From Gammaproteobacteria bacterium 42_54_T18 (GTDB lineage: Bacteria > Pseudomonadota > Gammaproteobacteria > Pseudomonadales > Ketobacteraceae): DNA of 64,000 nucleotides. The notes below the pieces were generated by a model, which made no database searches, was not told the origin of the DNA, and was given only the letters and a program-made list of their open reading frames with translations. This document shows positions 53,901-62,864 of the stretch, one piece after another. The stretch is taken from contig MAAL01000050.1 in the NCBI GenBank assembly GCA_002163245.1, positions 24,621 to 88,620 of the forward strand, given 5' to 3'. Positions within the stretch are counted from its first letter, which is position 1. Each line of letters begins with the position of its first letter. The translations under genes and the position numbers were made by a program.

Positions 53901-56900
53901 TAACCCACCAAATATATCTATTCCAAACTCAAGCTCCTTCAGTACCGGTTGGGATATCGACATAGGTCTATCGGATTATGGGATTAATACGCCATCATTT
54001 GACGCTATGATCAATGACGCCGTTAATTATGGCGGTGGAAATTTCACAACTACATATGGTGACCCGGTCAACATGGTCACAGGCAATATGTACCACGAAG
54101 AAACAGATTTTCGAGTGGCTGCCCGTGGTCTACCGGTCAATTTTAAACGTACCTACAATAGCCGAGTGGGCAGTGATGGTCCATTAGGCTATGGGTGGAA
54201 CCATAGCTTTCAGCAAGATTTAGCGTTTAAGTCCTCTGTAAATGGAACAACGCCGGAGTATATGGTGTGGACAAATAGCTCCGGTGGTGAAAAACGCATT
54301 AAATTCTCCGGTGCGGTTCAGCTAGTTAACGGCGTACTAAATCTGCAGGAAAGTGACGCAGAAATTCCAGACGGTTTTTATTTTGAAGCTAGCAGACCTC
54401 ATGCCAGTGGTGTCGCATCTGAGTTTGTTATAACTGAAAAAACCGGCATACAATATCACTTTCAAGCGGTAAACGGCGTAGTAGGTGATGTTGCAAAACT
54501 CACAAAAATCATTGATAACAACGGAAATGCAATTCTACTGAGTTATGTGGACAGCAAACTAAATACCGTTATAGACCCAGATAACCGAGTTATTTCATTC
54601 CACTATTACGCTGGAACTGAGCATATACAAAAAATCCGTTTTGAATGGGATGGCACTGAGCATTTCTATTACTACAATGCAAAAGGTAATCTGCAAGCAT
54701 ACCGTAATCCTGAAGATGCCGATAAAAATATCGATAGCACCATTTATTCTTACAATAGCAATACCAATTACGCCTGTGTGGGAGAAGACTGTGTAGATCA
54801 TGATCATGAAATGGCGAGTTTCGAATATGCCAATGGTTATAAAATGAATTTTGAATACTATGCCAATGGCAAAATATTCAGACATTATAATGCTAAGGGT
54901 GAGAGTATTAACTTCACCTATAACGGATATCGACGAGAATCAACAACAGTTAATGAACGTGGCGGTACCCAGCAATATGTCTTCAATAAAGACGGCTTGC
55001 CACTGGATATAACGGAAGCAGATGGCACAAAATCGTATAAAGAATACGAAGATCCCAACGATCCATTTTTGCGAACCGCAGCCGTTGATGCGATGGGCTA
55101 TCGTACGGAGTACGCATATGATACTGATGGGAGTTTAATAAAAACGACGATGCCATCCGGTGCGACGGTTGAATATTTCCACTTCAATGCGCAAGGTAAA
55201 CCCCAGCTCATCAAAAATGCAAACGGTGATTATCACTTAAGTTTGTTTGATGCTAATGGCAATCTCACCGACAGTATTAGCTTTAAGCAAGGTTTTGGGT
55301 CGACAATTAATCCGGCTACCTTTGTTCCCACAGCAAACGCGAGTCAAATATTATCCTGGAGCCATAATCAATACGGTGCGAATGGAATATTAGAAGAAAC
55401 CAAGCGAATCAATAATTTTGCAAATGGAACAACGGGCCCCTATACAACGTATGATTTCTTTGACGATGTAAATAACGTCAATGGTGTTAGCCCTGTTAGT
55501 GTTTCCTATTATGGTGATATTGATGGTAACGGAGCCATTACCAGTAATGAAGGGCTGGGTACATACAACAGTACTTACGATTCTCAGAATCGATTATTAA
55601 CTGGGTTTGACGGCGCCTTATATCCGGTGGAATATCAGTACGATAAAAATGGCCGTTTGGTAAAAGGCAGTGATGGCCTGGGTAATATGCGCGATTACAA
55701 TTATGACCCTTCAGGTTTGTTGGAATCTGAAAGCCTTATTACGATTAAAGATGGCAAAGTTGTTGTAGCGGATAAAACCTCAAGAATATTTGATGATGTT
55801 GCGAGAATGACAAGTATTACCGATGCATCAGAAGCGACAACAAACCTAGAATACGATGAAGCGGGCAACCTAGTTAAGGTCACCTCACCAGACGGCTATA
55901 TTGTTAACTTCACCTACAATGCGATGAATCGCCAAACCCATGCTTATGACGAAGAAGGCAATGTGGTAGAGCGAGTGTTAGACGATGTTGGTCGCTTACG
56001 TAAATTGATTGACCCTAATGGAAATGAAACGGTTTATATCTACTACGGGCCTTCTGAAAATGGACGTGTTCAGCGTGTAACGACGCCTGAAGGGCGATGG
56101 ACTGAATTTTTCTATAGCCCGGCCGGGCAGGTAACAAAAGTTATTGATAATGCAGGGAAAGAGAACCTTACCAATTACGATGCATTAGGTAGAACAATCC
56201 GAGTGGTACAGCCGGTCTATAGTGATGTGTTGCTAGGTAATGTGCGACCTGTAATCAGCTACCACTATAATGCTTTAGGTTTCCAAACCGCAGTATGGGC
56301 TGGCTACACCAACGTCAGCGCAGATATCAACGCTGACAATCTCAAACTACAAGTTCAGTATACCTATGATGACTTTGGCCGTGTGTTGACCAAAATCAAT
56401 GCAATCGGAAAAGTATGGCGTGTTCATGAGTACGATGTACATAGCAACGTACTTAGCAGTGAAGACCCAGAAGGCAATGTAACTACCTCGGTTTACAAAC
56501 AGGGCGGGGTGCTGGCGTCTCAATCCACTACGGGTATTCACCCTGTACAGCTTTCCTTTGAACGTAATGTACTTGGTCAGCCAGAGAAGATTATTTCATC
56601 CAATGTGACTTATGATTATCTTTACGATGCAGCTCATCGTGTTAAGAAAGTGACTGATAGCCGAGCCAAAAAATTTGTGGAATACGACTATAGCTTAGGC
56701 GGTTTTCTGAACAGTATCGAAGATAGCGAAGGGAATAAAACCGTATATAGTTATGACCCAACAGGTCGTCTAACGGGTATCCGAGGTGCAGACAATCAAT
56801 TGATCAGTTACGTATATGATGCGGGTGGTCGCGTTACTCAAAAAGTCTTCCCAAATGACGTAGTGACAACCTACAAATATTTTTTAGACAATCGTGTGAA

Positions 56901-58419
56901 ATCCATTGCAACGGATAACTTAGCCACAACACTGCGAATTGCTGAATATATCTATAGCTACGATAACAGCGGCAATGCCGAAAATGTATCGCAAGCGTTA
57001 AATGGTGTTGCTGAAAATTATACCTACGGATATGACAATTTAGGTCGACTAACCAGCGTGTTAGATCAAGATAGTGCAACGGTTATTGATCAAGTTGCAT
57101 ATGATCAATTTGGAAATCGAATACAACGTACCGTTCAAGGGCAGACTAATTTTTACGAGCATAATGACCTGCATCAAGTTGAAAGCGTACGCCAAGGCAG
57201 TGCTAACGGCGCTATTATTAAGAGCTTTCTTTATGATGAAAACGGTAATTTACGCCAAAAGGTCAATAGCGGAAGCACCCAAATATATGACTATGATGCA
57301 GCGGATCGTTTGGTCAATGTGTCAGGGGCTGGATTGCAAACCGAGCAATATGCATATGATCAAGGTAATCGTAGAATCCAGAAAACGGTTGGATCCGATA
57401 TTACCAATTTCCATTACAGTGGACCGGATATCATTGCGGAATATCAAAATGACTGGGGTACTGCTGCTGCCGTCTATAGTCATGGCGCAGGAATGGATGA
57501 TCCCATTATGCGTAAATCCGCAAATGACTCGCAGTATTATCATAATGATGGGTTAAGCTCTATTGTCGCGTTAACCGATAAAGCGGGAAATACTGTCGCG
57601 ACCAATCGTTATGGCGCTTGGGGTAAGGTTACCCAGTTTACGGGATCAACCGCTCTTTATGGTTTTACCGGTAGAGAGCCTGATGCATCGGGGTTAATGT
57701 ATTATCGTGCACGTTATTATGATCCTGATATGGGACGATTTACCCAAGCAGACCCACTAGGCTTTGTGAATGGGGTGAATCAGTATGCGTATGTGTTAAA
57801 TAGTCCCGTTAATTATGTGGATCCTTGGGGGACGGAAACAAAAGGTCCAACGTCTCCGGGAGGTTCGGGGGGGTATCAGGAGATTAGCTATTATACTGGT
57901 AATCCTATTGGCGCAGATGGGCACAAGGTAAATCCTGATTTACTCATCGGGGCTGCTGGTTTGGCTTTGGCTATTGCAACAATTGAGGTTTCTGGACCAT
58001 TATACTTAGCTGCGGAAATTAGTTTGATGGTATCTACCGACACGGTTGGTCCGATAGGAACAGGGCGAGCTGCCGAGGGAGCTAGTGATTTAATAAAGGT
58101 GCGTCATCACACCTCCACAAATAGCTCACGACAAATCAAGGAGTCTCAGTCTATCAGGGTTGCTAGAGGTGATGATGTGAATCCGGTTGGGGTAAATGTG
58201 GAAGTAGCCCCATTTGGTTCGGCGAGAACAGCTTCTGCTGACACTGGGGCATTTGAAACAGGAGCATATGTAGAGTTTGCAATTCCACGGTCTTCAGTTA
58301 TTCCTAGGAAAGGTTATATTGGTCCTAGAAATAACGCCATTATACCAACTCCTGAAAATAAGCCGCTTTCATTAGAAGGTTTGAATCCAAAGTTTAAGAA
58401 AAGCACATCTTGGTTTTAG
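50977..58419 (+). CDS. secreted RHS/YD-repeat polymorphic toxin protein
   Basis: 2480 residues from ATG 50977 (MKKTVYTYLL); signal peptide ends near QSVFA. About 60-130 is coiled. A transglutaminase-like domain (about 265-420: IEFEHYAGLVKGAVGTFKDK, FDHAALTVALLRLSNIPARF, HRVAHVWVEACL) has Asp where the catalytic Cys is usual. DUF6531-type start near 1029 (GDPVNMVTGNMYHEETDF). Many YD repeats follow. The RHS core ends near 2282 (GREPDASGLMYYRARYYDPD, DPLGFVNGVNQYAYVLNSP, NYVDPWG). A variable C-terminal region of about 195 residues follows, probably an ADP-ribosyltransferase-like toxin with RHHTSTNSSRQIKESQSIRV. The likely immunity gene is next. Confidence 0.92.
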   Translation: MKKTVYTYLLACLSLMVFQSVFAEHKDVSPISSEVISVLSGKDNKQLINKISADIQRLHSQYAYLARRYNAGQIDKQSLNVGVATLRSELAQLKTSLLSKQDFSAYRGRPGKKLAAKLAQKLESLRAKASLISTNKTAAKANSNDQFIEPSSPPRKLELQKDIIGNPHNIYTMPMYMPVSPEEGSTDEPKGGDVSGAVNASEESALIIYAGKVFAALMNIMVADAVAEEVFAPTLSANTLSCYNNDVSPLASRASDLDLSTEDVEVNESIQEIAASLGFSAVNISNYVTNSIEFEHYAGLVKGAVGTFKDKAGNNFDHAALTVALLRLSNIPARFVLGDIALEDKPLHKNWWQVNTEDAMLNVVYQAGWKVISSNQNLNGRKSHRVAHVWVEACLPVAERQGAKAEEGYAWTPLDTSFKYSKKREGISVNTDFNYASFLSEKTRILAPAKYTSDVLAEIRSTTPNATVNDIGVRWEKVAQNQRYLPKTLPYKVIQKLSWQGETGPSEIASIPANWIPKVKLCFFEANAGFCDLDAGTEGVYEIPLTEFTKGRVTLSYRPVNASDKNTYDQFMSGETMLTCPEDSIALKPIIKINGVTQLAGSGQFNIDWSEINVCDQSNFKKYNLKMALYLDGKRTSALVVEFDGLLALEYYALQVYGHHGSDAYLNERNGELLSAVQTTQHPWDSPDETVGEFLNIVLTKYLRYVTDNNAYLGPFFNQTGRSGHHIGMTKTAAQVAYVYDLPYAIQSGSYAIDVPGGLSTSLDIDTGASGAKYQMLAGLGSSELETYVWQENAMMDAISTITGLQAASEAGNEVNTFTDSVSFSNWATSCLEMPSNISQLGWGQSTPLSTMVSMLRERGVFDDDWIRSFFVGNDSYFTSYSGLTSINNAISVEYGLCYSTSVMNSIKSKLDDTSFATTITAPKHPVEYKGWKGTLYMIQQVKGDPDNPSSIMSGFPIGPLSGGWAIPTPSPMVYNPPNISIPNSSSFSTGWDIDIGLSDYGINTPSFDAMINDAVNYGGGNFTTTYGDPVNMVTGNMYHEETDFRVAARGLPVNFKRTYNSRVGSDGPLGYGWNHSFQQDLAFKSSVNGTTPEYMVWTNSSGGEKRIKFSGAVQLVNGVLNLQESDAEIPDGFYFEASRPHASGVASEFVITEKTGIQYHFQAVNGVVGDVAKLTKIIDNNGNAILLSYVDSKLNTVIDPDNRVISFHYYAGTEHIQKIRFEWDGTEHFYYYNAKGNLQAYRNPEDADKNIDSTIYSYNSNTNYACVGEDCVDHDHEMASFEYANGYKMNFEYYANGKIFRHYNAKGESINFTYNGYRRESTTVNERGGTQQYVFNKDGLPLDITEADGTKSYKEYEDPNDPFLRTAAVDAMGYRTEYAYDTDGSLIKTTMPSGATVEYFHFNAQGKPQLIKNANGDYHLSLFDANGNLTDSISFKQGFGSTINPATFVPTANASQILSWSHNQYGANGILEETKRINNFANGTTGPYTTYDFFDDVNNVNGVSPVSVSYYGDIDGNGAITSNEGLGTYNSTYDSQNRLLTGFDGALYPVEYQYDKNGRLVKGSDGLGNMRDYNYDPSGLLESESLITIKDGKVVVADKTSRIFDDVARMTSITDASEATTNLEYDEAGNLVKVTSPDGYIVNFTYNAMNRQTHAYDEEGNVVERVLDDVGRLRKLIDPNGNETVYIYYGPSENGRVQRVTTPEGRWTEFFYSPAGQVTKVIDNAGKENLTNYDALGRTIRVVQPVYSDVLLGNVRPVISYHYNALGFQTAVWAGYTNVSADINADNLKLQVQYTYDDFGRVLTKINAIGKVWRVHEYDVHSNVLSSEDPEGNVTTSVYKQGGVLASQSTTGIHPVQLSFERNVLGQPEKIISSNVTYDYLYDAAHRVKKVTDSRAKKFVEYDYSLGGFLNSIEDSEGNKTVYSYDPTGRLTGIRGADNQLISYVYDAGGRVTQKVFPNDVVTTYKYFLDNRVKSIATDNLATTLRIAEYIYSYDNSGNAENVSQALNGVAENYTYGYDNLGRLTSVLDQDSATVIDQVAYDQFGNRIQRTVQGQTNFYEHNDLHQVESVRQGSANGAIIKSFLYDENGNLRQKVNSGSTQIYDYDAADRLVNVSGAGLQTEQYAYDQGNRRIQKTVGSDITNFHYSGPDIIAEYQNDWGTAAAVYSHGAGMDDPIMRKSANDSQYYHNDGLSSIVALTDKAGNTVATNRYGAWGKVTQFTGSTALYGFTGREPDASGLMYYRARYYDPDMGRFTQADPLGFVNGVNQYAYVLNSPVNYVDPWGTETKGPTSPGGSGGYQEISYYTGNPIGADGHKVNPDLLIGAAGLALAIATIEVSGPLYLAAEISLMVSTDTVGPIGTGRAAEGASDLIKVRHHTSTNSSRQIKESQSIRVARGDDVNPVGVNVEVAPFGSARTASADTGAFETGAYVEFAIPRSSVIPRKGYIGPRNNAIIPTPENKPLSLEGLNPKFKKSTSWF

Positions 58420-58429
58420 GGGGGGTGAT

Positions 58430-58960
58430 ATGAATACATTTATTTTTGATGAGTTTTTTCTTACAGGGCTGTATCTCTATGTACGCCAGAGTCAACTGTC
58501 AGTTGATAGAGTAATCTGCAACAAGTGGGAGGCAATCGTTGATTTTTTTGATGATAGAATCGCTGCGGAAGATGTATTAAATTCAATACATGAAAGAACA
58601 GGTGTTGAATTTGGTGCTATTCAATTAAATGTTTCGGATAGGCCTAAAGTTTTTCGGTTAATCCCTAGAATATTCATGAGAAAATTATGCCTTACCTCAC
58701 ACCAGCTAGAGTTTATAGTGAATAGTATTGGTTGTTTTTCACGGTACCTTCAAAATTCGGAGGCTCCATCGGACCAAGATCTTGTGGAATTGAGAATGGA
58801 TCTATATTTATCAGAACAAATTATTGGCTCAAGATTGAAAAGATATAGCGATGACTCGCTTCACTTTGTAGAGCATTTAAATCAAAGCCAAGAATTAGAA
58901 TGTAAAAGCATAAAGGAATTGTTAGGAAGGGACTGGCCTGATTATGATCCTATTGAATAG
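58430..58960 (+). CDS. probable immunity protein for the RHS C-terminal toxin
   Basis: 176 residues, no signal peptide, so cytoplasmic. Largely helical and acidic (SDQDLVELRMDLYLSEQIIG; ELLGRDWPDYDPIE). No known domain is recognised. It begins 11 bases after the RHS stop with a GGGGGG ribosome-binding site, the standard position and size for a cognate immunity gene in polymorphic toxin loci. The assignment rests on context only. Confidence 0.65.
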   Translation: MNTFIFDEFFLTGLYLYVRQSQLSVDRVICNKWEAIVDFFDDRIAAEDVLNSIHERTGVEFGAIQLNVSDRPKVFRLIPRIFMRKLCLTSHQLEFIVNSIGCFSRYLQNSEAPSDQDLVELRMDLYLSEQIIGSRLKRYSDDSLHFVEHLNQSQELECKSIKELLGRDWPDYDPIE

Positions 58961-59196
58961 CTTCTATTAAAAGTAGGTAATGAGGTCTACCTTCTCAAGC
59001 TTGAACAACTGGATATGTATAGGTATAGAATCTTGATCCAAATATCCCAGTGTGTTGGTGGTGCATTCAAATTACAAAGAATGAAGGTGTGAGGCCGAAT
59101 TGTACGGGATACATTTAAGCTAGCCCTCGCCCAGTTGCAATTGGTTTTGTTTTTCAGTAAAAATACAACATTTAAAATACGTTTGGTAAAATACAA

Positions 59197-61404
59197 ATGA
59201 AAAAACTAGGAAAATTTGTAATAGGGATAGTACTAGGGATAGCTAGCTCATTAGCCATCTCTGCCCCAACAGTCACAGAGCTAGAAAACTCTCGTAACAA
59301 GGCGTTAGCCTATTTGCTTTCACAGCAACAAACGGACGGTCGTTGGGGTGAAGCCGGGAGCGATGTTCGGGCGAGTGCGGCAGCGTTACAAGCACTTAAA
59401 AAATATAGCGTCGGTGGCCCTGCCTATGGCCGTGCACTAAATTGGCTAAATAACGCAGAAGCCACATTGCCAGAGGCCCTAGCGCGTCAAATTATTACTT
59501 TGGCAGAGGTGGGTATTGTTAACCAACCACAGTTAGATAAATTAATGGCAGCGGCCTATAGCTCGCCAAAAGGCCTTTTGTGGGGAGATGGTGTTGAGCA
59601 TTGGTACAGCACAATTAATACGAGCCTTGTGGTTGATGCGCTATATAAAACTAACGGTAATGTGCTAGCTGATGAGGCTGTGTATACAAGAAAACAAACA
59701 CAATACCTGCAGAACCTCGAGGATTTGGCAAGTGAGACTGGTTCGGGGTGGGGGTATGGAAAGGATGAATCATACTACCCATCTCCTTCAGCCGTTATCC
59801 CAACAGCTATTGCTGTTTTAATGTTTAGGAATATTGATTATAAACCCTCATATCTTTTTAAAGCTGCGGATTGGTTGGTTTATAAACAGCAAGCCGGTGG
59901 CGCGATTACGATGGATGCTGGGTACGGCTCAACGTTACAAACAGCTTTGGCTGTGCAGGCGCTAGCCAAAATGAAGACAATATCATCGCCCTCTGCTACT
60001 TGGGAACCTGCAGAAATTTTGGGGATTGAATATCTAGTAAGCCAACAGCAAGCTAATGGTAGTTGGTCGGGTGACTTATTGGTGACCGCACAGGCTTTAT
60101 TAGCACTGTACGATGCCCCTCAAATACTAGTCGATAATGATGGCGATGGAATTCCTGATGATGTCGAAGTATCTTTAGGTACTAATCCAGAGGTTGTGGA
60201 CACTGATTTCCTGGAGCAAGGAAACGGCCATCATAATAATGACGAGTTGGCAGAAAATCAGTTGGTTGAACTCATCGTCTCTACCGGTGCCAGTGTTGCA
60301 TTGGATACAACACCTGGAGATTTTCAGTTTGTCACAGGCACATTGCCAACAGGCTTATTGTTGAATAGTGGCTCCCGCTTACTCGTTGGAACCCCTACGA
60401 CAAAAGGCGTGTTTAATGTTGCCTATTCAATCCTAAAGGCCTCAGGCGCTAGAAGGTTAGGTACTATTACCCTGATGGTGGTTGCACCAGAAGATGACAC
60501 CGATAACGATGGCATGAGTGCGGCCTATGAGCATCAATATGCTGCTATTTTAAATAGCCTTGATTCAGCTGATGGGATGTTGGACTCAGATGGAGACGGG
60601 ATTCTAAATTTTGAAGAGGCTGCTGCAAATACAGATCCTACCTCTTCATTAAGCAAACCCGTCAAAATTGTTTCAGCCGTTGGCGGTAGCGTGGGCTTTA
60701 ATAAGCTGTATGAGCACACTCCAACTTATAATGTCACTGGTGCAAGTTTTTCCATTGTCAGTGCACCAGGCGGGTTTTCACAAGATGGAAGTGTCTTGCA
60801 GTGGGTGCCAACAACAAGTCAATCGGGCACTCAAACCCTCGTGTTAAGAGCAGAGCATTCGAGCTACGCTTCATTTGATCAGTCCTTTACCTTTGACGTT
60901 GGAGCATATGGTGATGGCGATGGTATAAAGGACGCTGATGATAATTGCCCGACAGTTTCAAATGCGGATCAATTGGATACCGATAGTGATACTTTCGGTG
61001 ATGCATGTGATAACGATATTGATGGTGACGGAATGCCTAATAGCTGGGAGATATTATACAGCTTAGACCCATACAATAGCCTTGATGCCAGCGCTCATGG
61101 AGATTTAGATACTCTTACCAATCTCGAAGAATATCTGTTGGATATCAATCCATTGTTAGAAGATTCCGATGGCGATTTAATGTGGGATGATTTTGAAAAT
61201 ACCCACGGTCTAGATTTGCACAACGATGATTCGGCTGAAGATCCAGATTCTGATTTCTTCTCGAATTATTTGGAATTTATTCATAATACAGACCCGCATA
61301 ACAGTGATGCTGATGGCGATGCATTGATAGATGGGTTAGACAGCCGGCCAACAGAATACGATGGCTGGTTAATACCGATACTGTTCTTGTTAATGGCAAG
61401 TTAA
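59197..61404 (+). CDS. secreted prenyltransferase-fold/thrombospondin type 3 repeat protein
   Basis: 735 residues. Signal peptide ends near AISA. The N-terminal 300 residues are squalene-cyclase/prenyltransferase-type alpha-toroid repeats ([38 protein letters not shown]). An Ig-like putative-binding module follows ([40 protein letters not shown]), then calcium-binding TSP3 repeats ([37 protein letters not shown]). The C-terminus [13 protein letters not shown] is a membrane-type anchor without trailing Arg, so it resembles but does not match a GlyGly-CTERM tail. Probably an extracellular, calcium-stabilised surface protein. Confidence 0.82.
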   Translation: MKKLGKFVIGIVLGIASSLAISAPTVTELENSRNKALAYLLSQQQTDGRWGEAGSDVRASAAALQALKKYSVGGPAYGRALNWLNNAEATLPEALARQIITLAEVGIVNQPQLDKLMAAAYSSPKGLLWGDGVEHWYSTINTSLVVDALYKTNGNVLADEAVYTRKQTQYLQNLEDLASETGSGWGYGKDESYYPSPSAVIPTAIAVLMFRNIDYKPSYLFKAADWLVYKQQAGGAITMDAGYGSTLQTALAVQALAKMKTISSPSATWEPAEILGIEYLVSQQQANGSWSGDLLVTAQALLALYDAPQILVDNDGDGIPDDVEVSLGTNPEVVDTDFLEQGNGHHNNDELAENQLVELIVSTGASVALDTTPGDFQFVTGTLPTGLLLNSGSRLLVGTPTTKGVFNVAYSILKASGARRLGTITLMVVAPEDDTDNDGMSAAYEHQYAAILNSLDSADGMLDSDGDGILNFEEAAANTDPTSSLSKPVKIVSAVGGSVGFNKLYEHTPTYNVTGASFSIVSAPGGFSQDGSVLQWVPTTSQSGTQTLVLRAEHSSYASFDQSFTFDVGAYGDGDGIKDADDNCPTVSNADQLDTDSDTFGDACDNDIDGDGMPNSWEILYSLDPYNSLDASAHGDLDTLTNLEEYLLDINPLLEDSDGDLMWDDFENTHGLDLHNDDSAEDPDSDFFSNYLEFIHNTDPHNSDADGDALIDGLDSRPTEYDGWLIPILFLLMAS

Positions 61405-61411
61405 TAACGGG

Positions 61412-61504
61412 ATAAGGTGGCCAGAATTAAGGCGCTGGCTACGGGAAAGGAAACCCTGATGAGCTCCAGGTGAGAGGTTAGGCCTCTTTCCTGGAGCTTT
61501 TTTT
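61412..61504 (+). terminator. three-hairpin structured 3' region ending in an intrinsic terminator
   Basis: Hairpin 1: GTGGCCAG with CTGGCTAC (61418-61425 and 61434-61441). Hairpin 2: GGG AAAGGAAA CCC (about 61443-61456). Hairpin 3: AGCTCCAGG (61462-61470) with CCTGGAGCT (61490-61498), followed by a T-run to 61504. The last is a strong intrinsic terminator for the TSP3-repeat gene. The first two could be part of a structured leader or riboswitch-like element, but no known consensus was matched. Confidence 0.7.
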
Positions 61505-61564
61505 ATATGCTATAACTGCAGTTGATGAGGTTCCTAGGTCGAAATGTAAATAATGGGTGCCGCC

Positions 61565-61603
61565 ACCCAAGGGGCGATATTCGCCCTTTGCGGTCATTTG
61601 TAA
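61565..61603 (+). repeat. spacer motif copy 1 (array of small secreted proteins)
   Basis: ACCCAAGGGGCGATATTCG followed by CCCTTTGCGGTCATTTGTAA. Member of a family of related spacer sequences also at 62371, 62766, 63224 and 63680. Core GCGGTCAT is shared with copies 2 and 3, and CGGTCATT with copy 5. Confidence 0.65.
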
Positions 61604-61630
61604 CTAGCACTAAATAGAAAGGAAGTAGAA

Positions 61631-61993
61631 ATGAAATATTTAGTAGGAGCTATGCTGCTCGTATTGTCTATGAATTGTTTTTCGAGCCAGAAAAATGGGG
61701 TCGGAGAAATAATTAGAATGTCGGTGTATCCAAATGGCGACATGCAGTATCGGACAATTGATGTGGAAGGGTTCGATAAGTCTGGGGTTAATTGCTATCA
61801 GAGCGGTTCAACGAATGTAATTACAATGCTTATGGAAGATGATGCCATTGGGAATAGCCAATACTCGATGGCACTAGCAGCCTATATGTCAGGGAAGAAA
61901 GTTAGAGTTAAAGTGGATGATAGCAAAATGATAGGCAGTTTCTGTACATTGAGGCTAATACAGATCTGCAAATCAGACGATATTTGTATTTAG
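61631..61993 (+). CDS. small secreted protein, array member 1
   Basis: 120 residues. Signal peptide of 19-20 residues (LLVLSMNCFSS). The mature part shows the array pattern: a short N-terminal strand (GEIIRMSVYPNGDMQYRTID), a mid Cys (NCYQSG), then YSMALAAYMSGKKVRVKVDD, Cys (FCTLRLIQIC). A small beta barrel closed by disulfides is likely. SD AAAGGAAGTAGAA precedes the ATG, nearly identical to the leaders of members 2 and 3. Unknown function; similar small proteins are common in marine gammaproteobacteria. Confidence 0.8.
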   Translation: MKYLVGAMLLVLSMNCFSSQKNGVGEIIRMSVYPNGDMQYRTIDVEGFDKSGVNCYQSGSTNVITMLMEDDAIGNSQYSMALAAYMSGKKVRVKVDDSKMIGSFCTLRLIQICKSDDICI

Positions 61994-62017
61994 TAGTAAA
62001 CAAAAAGGAAATAGAAA

Positions 62018-62344
62018 ATGAACAAGTTTTTGATCGTAATGGCAATGCTTGTATCTACGCAGGCCTTTGCATGGACTGGAACCGATTTGACTGTTGACTA
62101 TATTGATGTAAAAAGCTCGGGACATGCTTCGGTTTACTTCAAGGTTCTTGCTGACGCTCCTAACCCGGCAGGGTGCAGTCAAACCGGTACGGCATCGTGG
62201 GAAGGATCAAATCCATCTGGAAGCAATTTCTTAAGCACGTTCTTGGCTGCAAAAATGGCTGGCTCAACAGTACAAATAATCATTGATAGCGAAGCGTGCT
62301 TATGGGGTGGTTGGCCAAAACTATTAACTGTCAGGGTTAAGTAG
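62018..62344 (+). CDS. small secreted protein, array member 2
   Basis: 108 residues. Signal peptide ends TQAFA. Mature pattern: LTVDYIDVKSSGHASVYFKV, AGCSQTGTASW (Cys), LSTFLAAKMAGSTVQIIID, SEACLWGGWPKLLTVRVK (Cys). The central AAKMAGSTVQI aligns with AAYMSGKKVRV of member 1. Gap to member 1 is only 24 bp, without a spacer repeat, so the two share a transcript. SD AAGGAAATAGAAA. Confidence 0.8.
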   Translation: MNKFLIVMAMLVSTQAFAWTGTDLTVDYIDVKSSGHASVYFKVLADAPNPAGCSQTGTASWEGSNPSGSNFLSTFLAAKMAGSTVQIIIDSEACLWGGWPKLLTVRVK

Positions 62345-62370
62345 CACCAAGAAAGTAGCGAGGACAGTCT

Positions 62371-62393
62371 CTAACCCGAAGCGGTCATACGTA
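62371..62393 (+). repeat. spacer motif copy 2
   Basis: CTAACCCGAAGCGGTCATAC followed by GTA, upstream of array member 3. Shares CCCGAAGCGGTCAT with copy 3 and GCGGTCAT with copy 1. Confidence 0.6.
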
Positions 62394-62409
62394 CAAGAAG
62401 GAAATAGAA

Positions 62410-62748
62410 ATGAAAAAGGTAATTGGTTTTATTGTTGTTCTTTTATGCGGGGTTCAAACTGCATACGCCGCAAACTCTCCTTCGATGACGATAGAGAAGG
62501 TTAAGGTTTGGGGCTCAGGTTTTGTTGTGGTTAGCGTGGCTTATGAAAGTGGCGGAGATATCGTATCAACATGTGGAAACCATAACGAATGGGAAATATC
62601 TGGATCTGATGCCGACGGTATGCAGCGTTTATACAGCTTGTTATTAACGGCCTATACAACAGGAAAGAAGGTTGGCTTTTGGTATGACACTGGCGATTGT
62701 GGTGTAGGTGGTTCTCAGCGATCAACTGTAGGTTGGTTGGCCGAATAA
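62410..62748 (+). CDS. small secreted protein, array member 3
   Basis: 112 residues. Signal peptide MKKVIGFIVVLLCGVQTAYA is almost identical to that of member 4, showing recent duplication of at least the 5' ends. Mature: VKVWGSGFVVVSVAYESGG, STCGNHNEW (Cys), LYSLLLTAYTTGKKVGFWYD, GDCGVGGSQR (Cys). Central LTAYTTGKKVGF matches the array core. SD AAGGAAATAGAA. Confidence 0.8.
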   Translation: MKKVIGFIVVLLCGVQTAYAANSPSMTIEKVKVWGSGFVVVSVAYESGGDIVSTCGNHNEWEISGSDADGMQRLYSLLLTAYTTGKKVGFWYDTGDCGVGGSQRSTVGWLAE

Positions 62749-62765
62749 TTGGGTTAACAGGCAAT

Positions 62766-62791
62766 ACCTCGCCCGAAGCGGTCATTCCTAG
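62766..62791 (+). repeat. spacer motif copy 3
   Basis: ACCTCGCCCGAAGCGGTCAT followed by TCCTAG, between members 3 and 4; same CCCGAAGCGGTCAT core as copy 2. Confidence 0.6.
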
Positions 62792-62864
62792 ATGAGCAAT
62801 AACATAGAGCTTCGTTCTAATTGGACGGGACTTTTTCTAAAGTTTTAATATAGAGAAATTGAAA

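Noticed and set aside
57074..57556. 160-codon frame inside the RHS gene
   Set aside because: An out-of-frame shadow of the YD repeats rich in Met/Ile; no start context.
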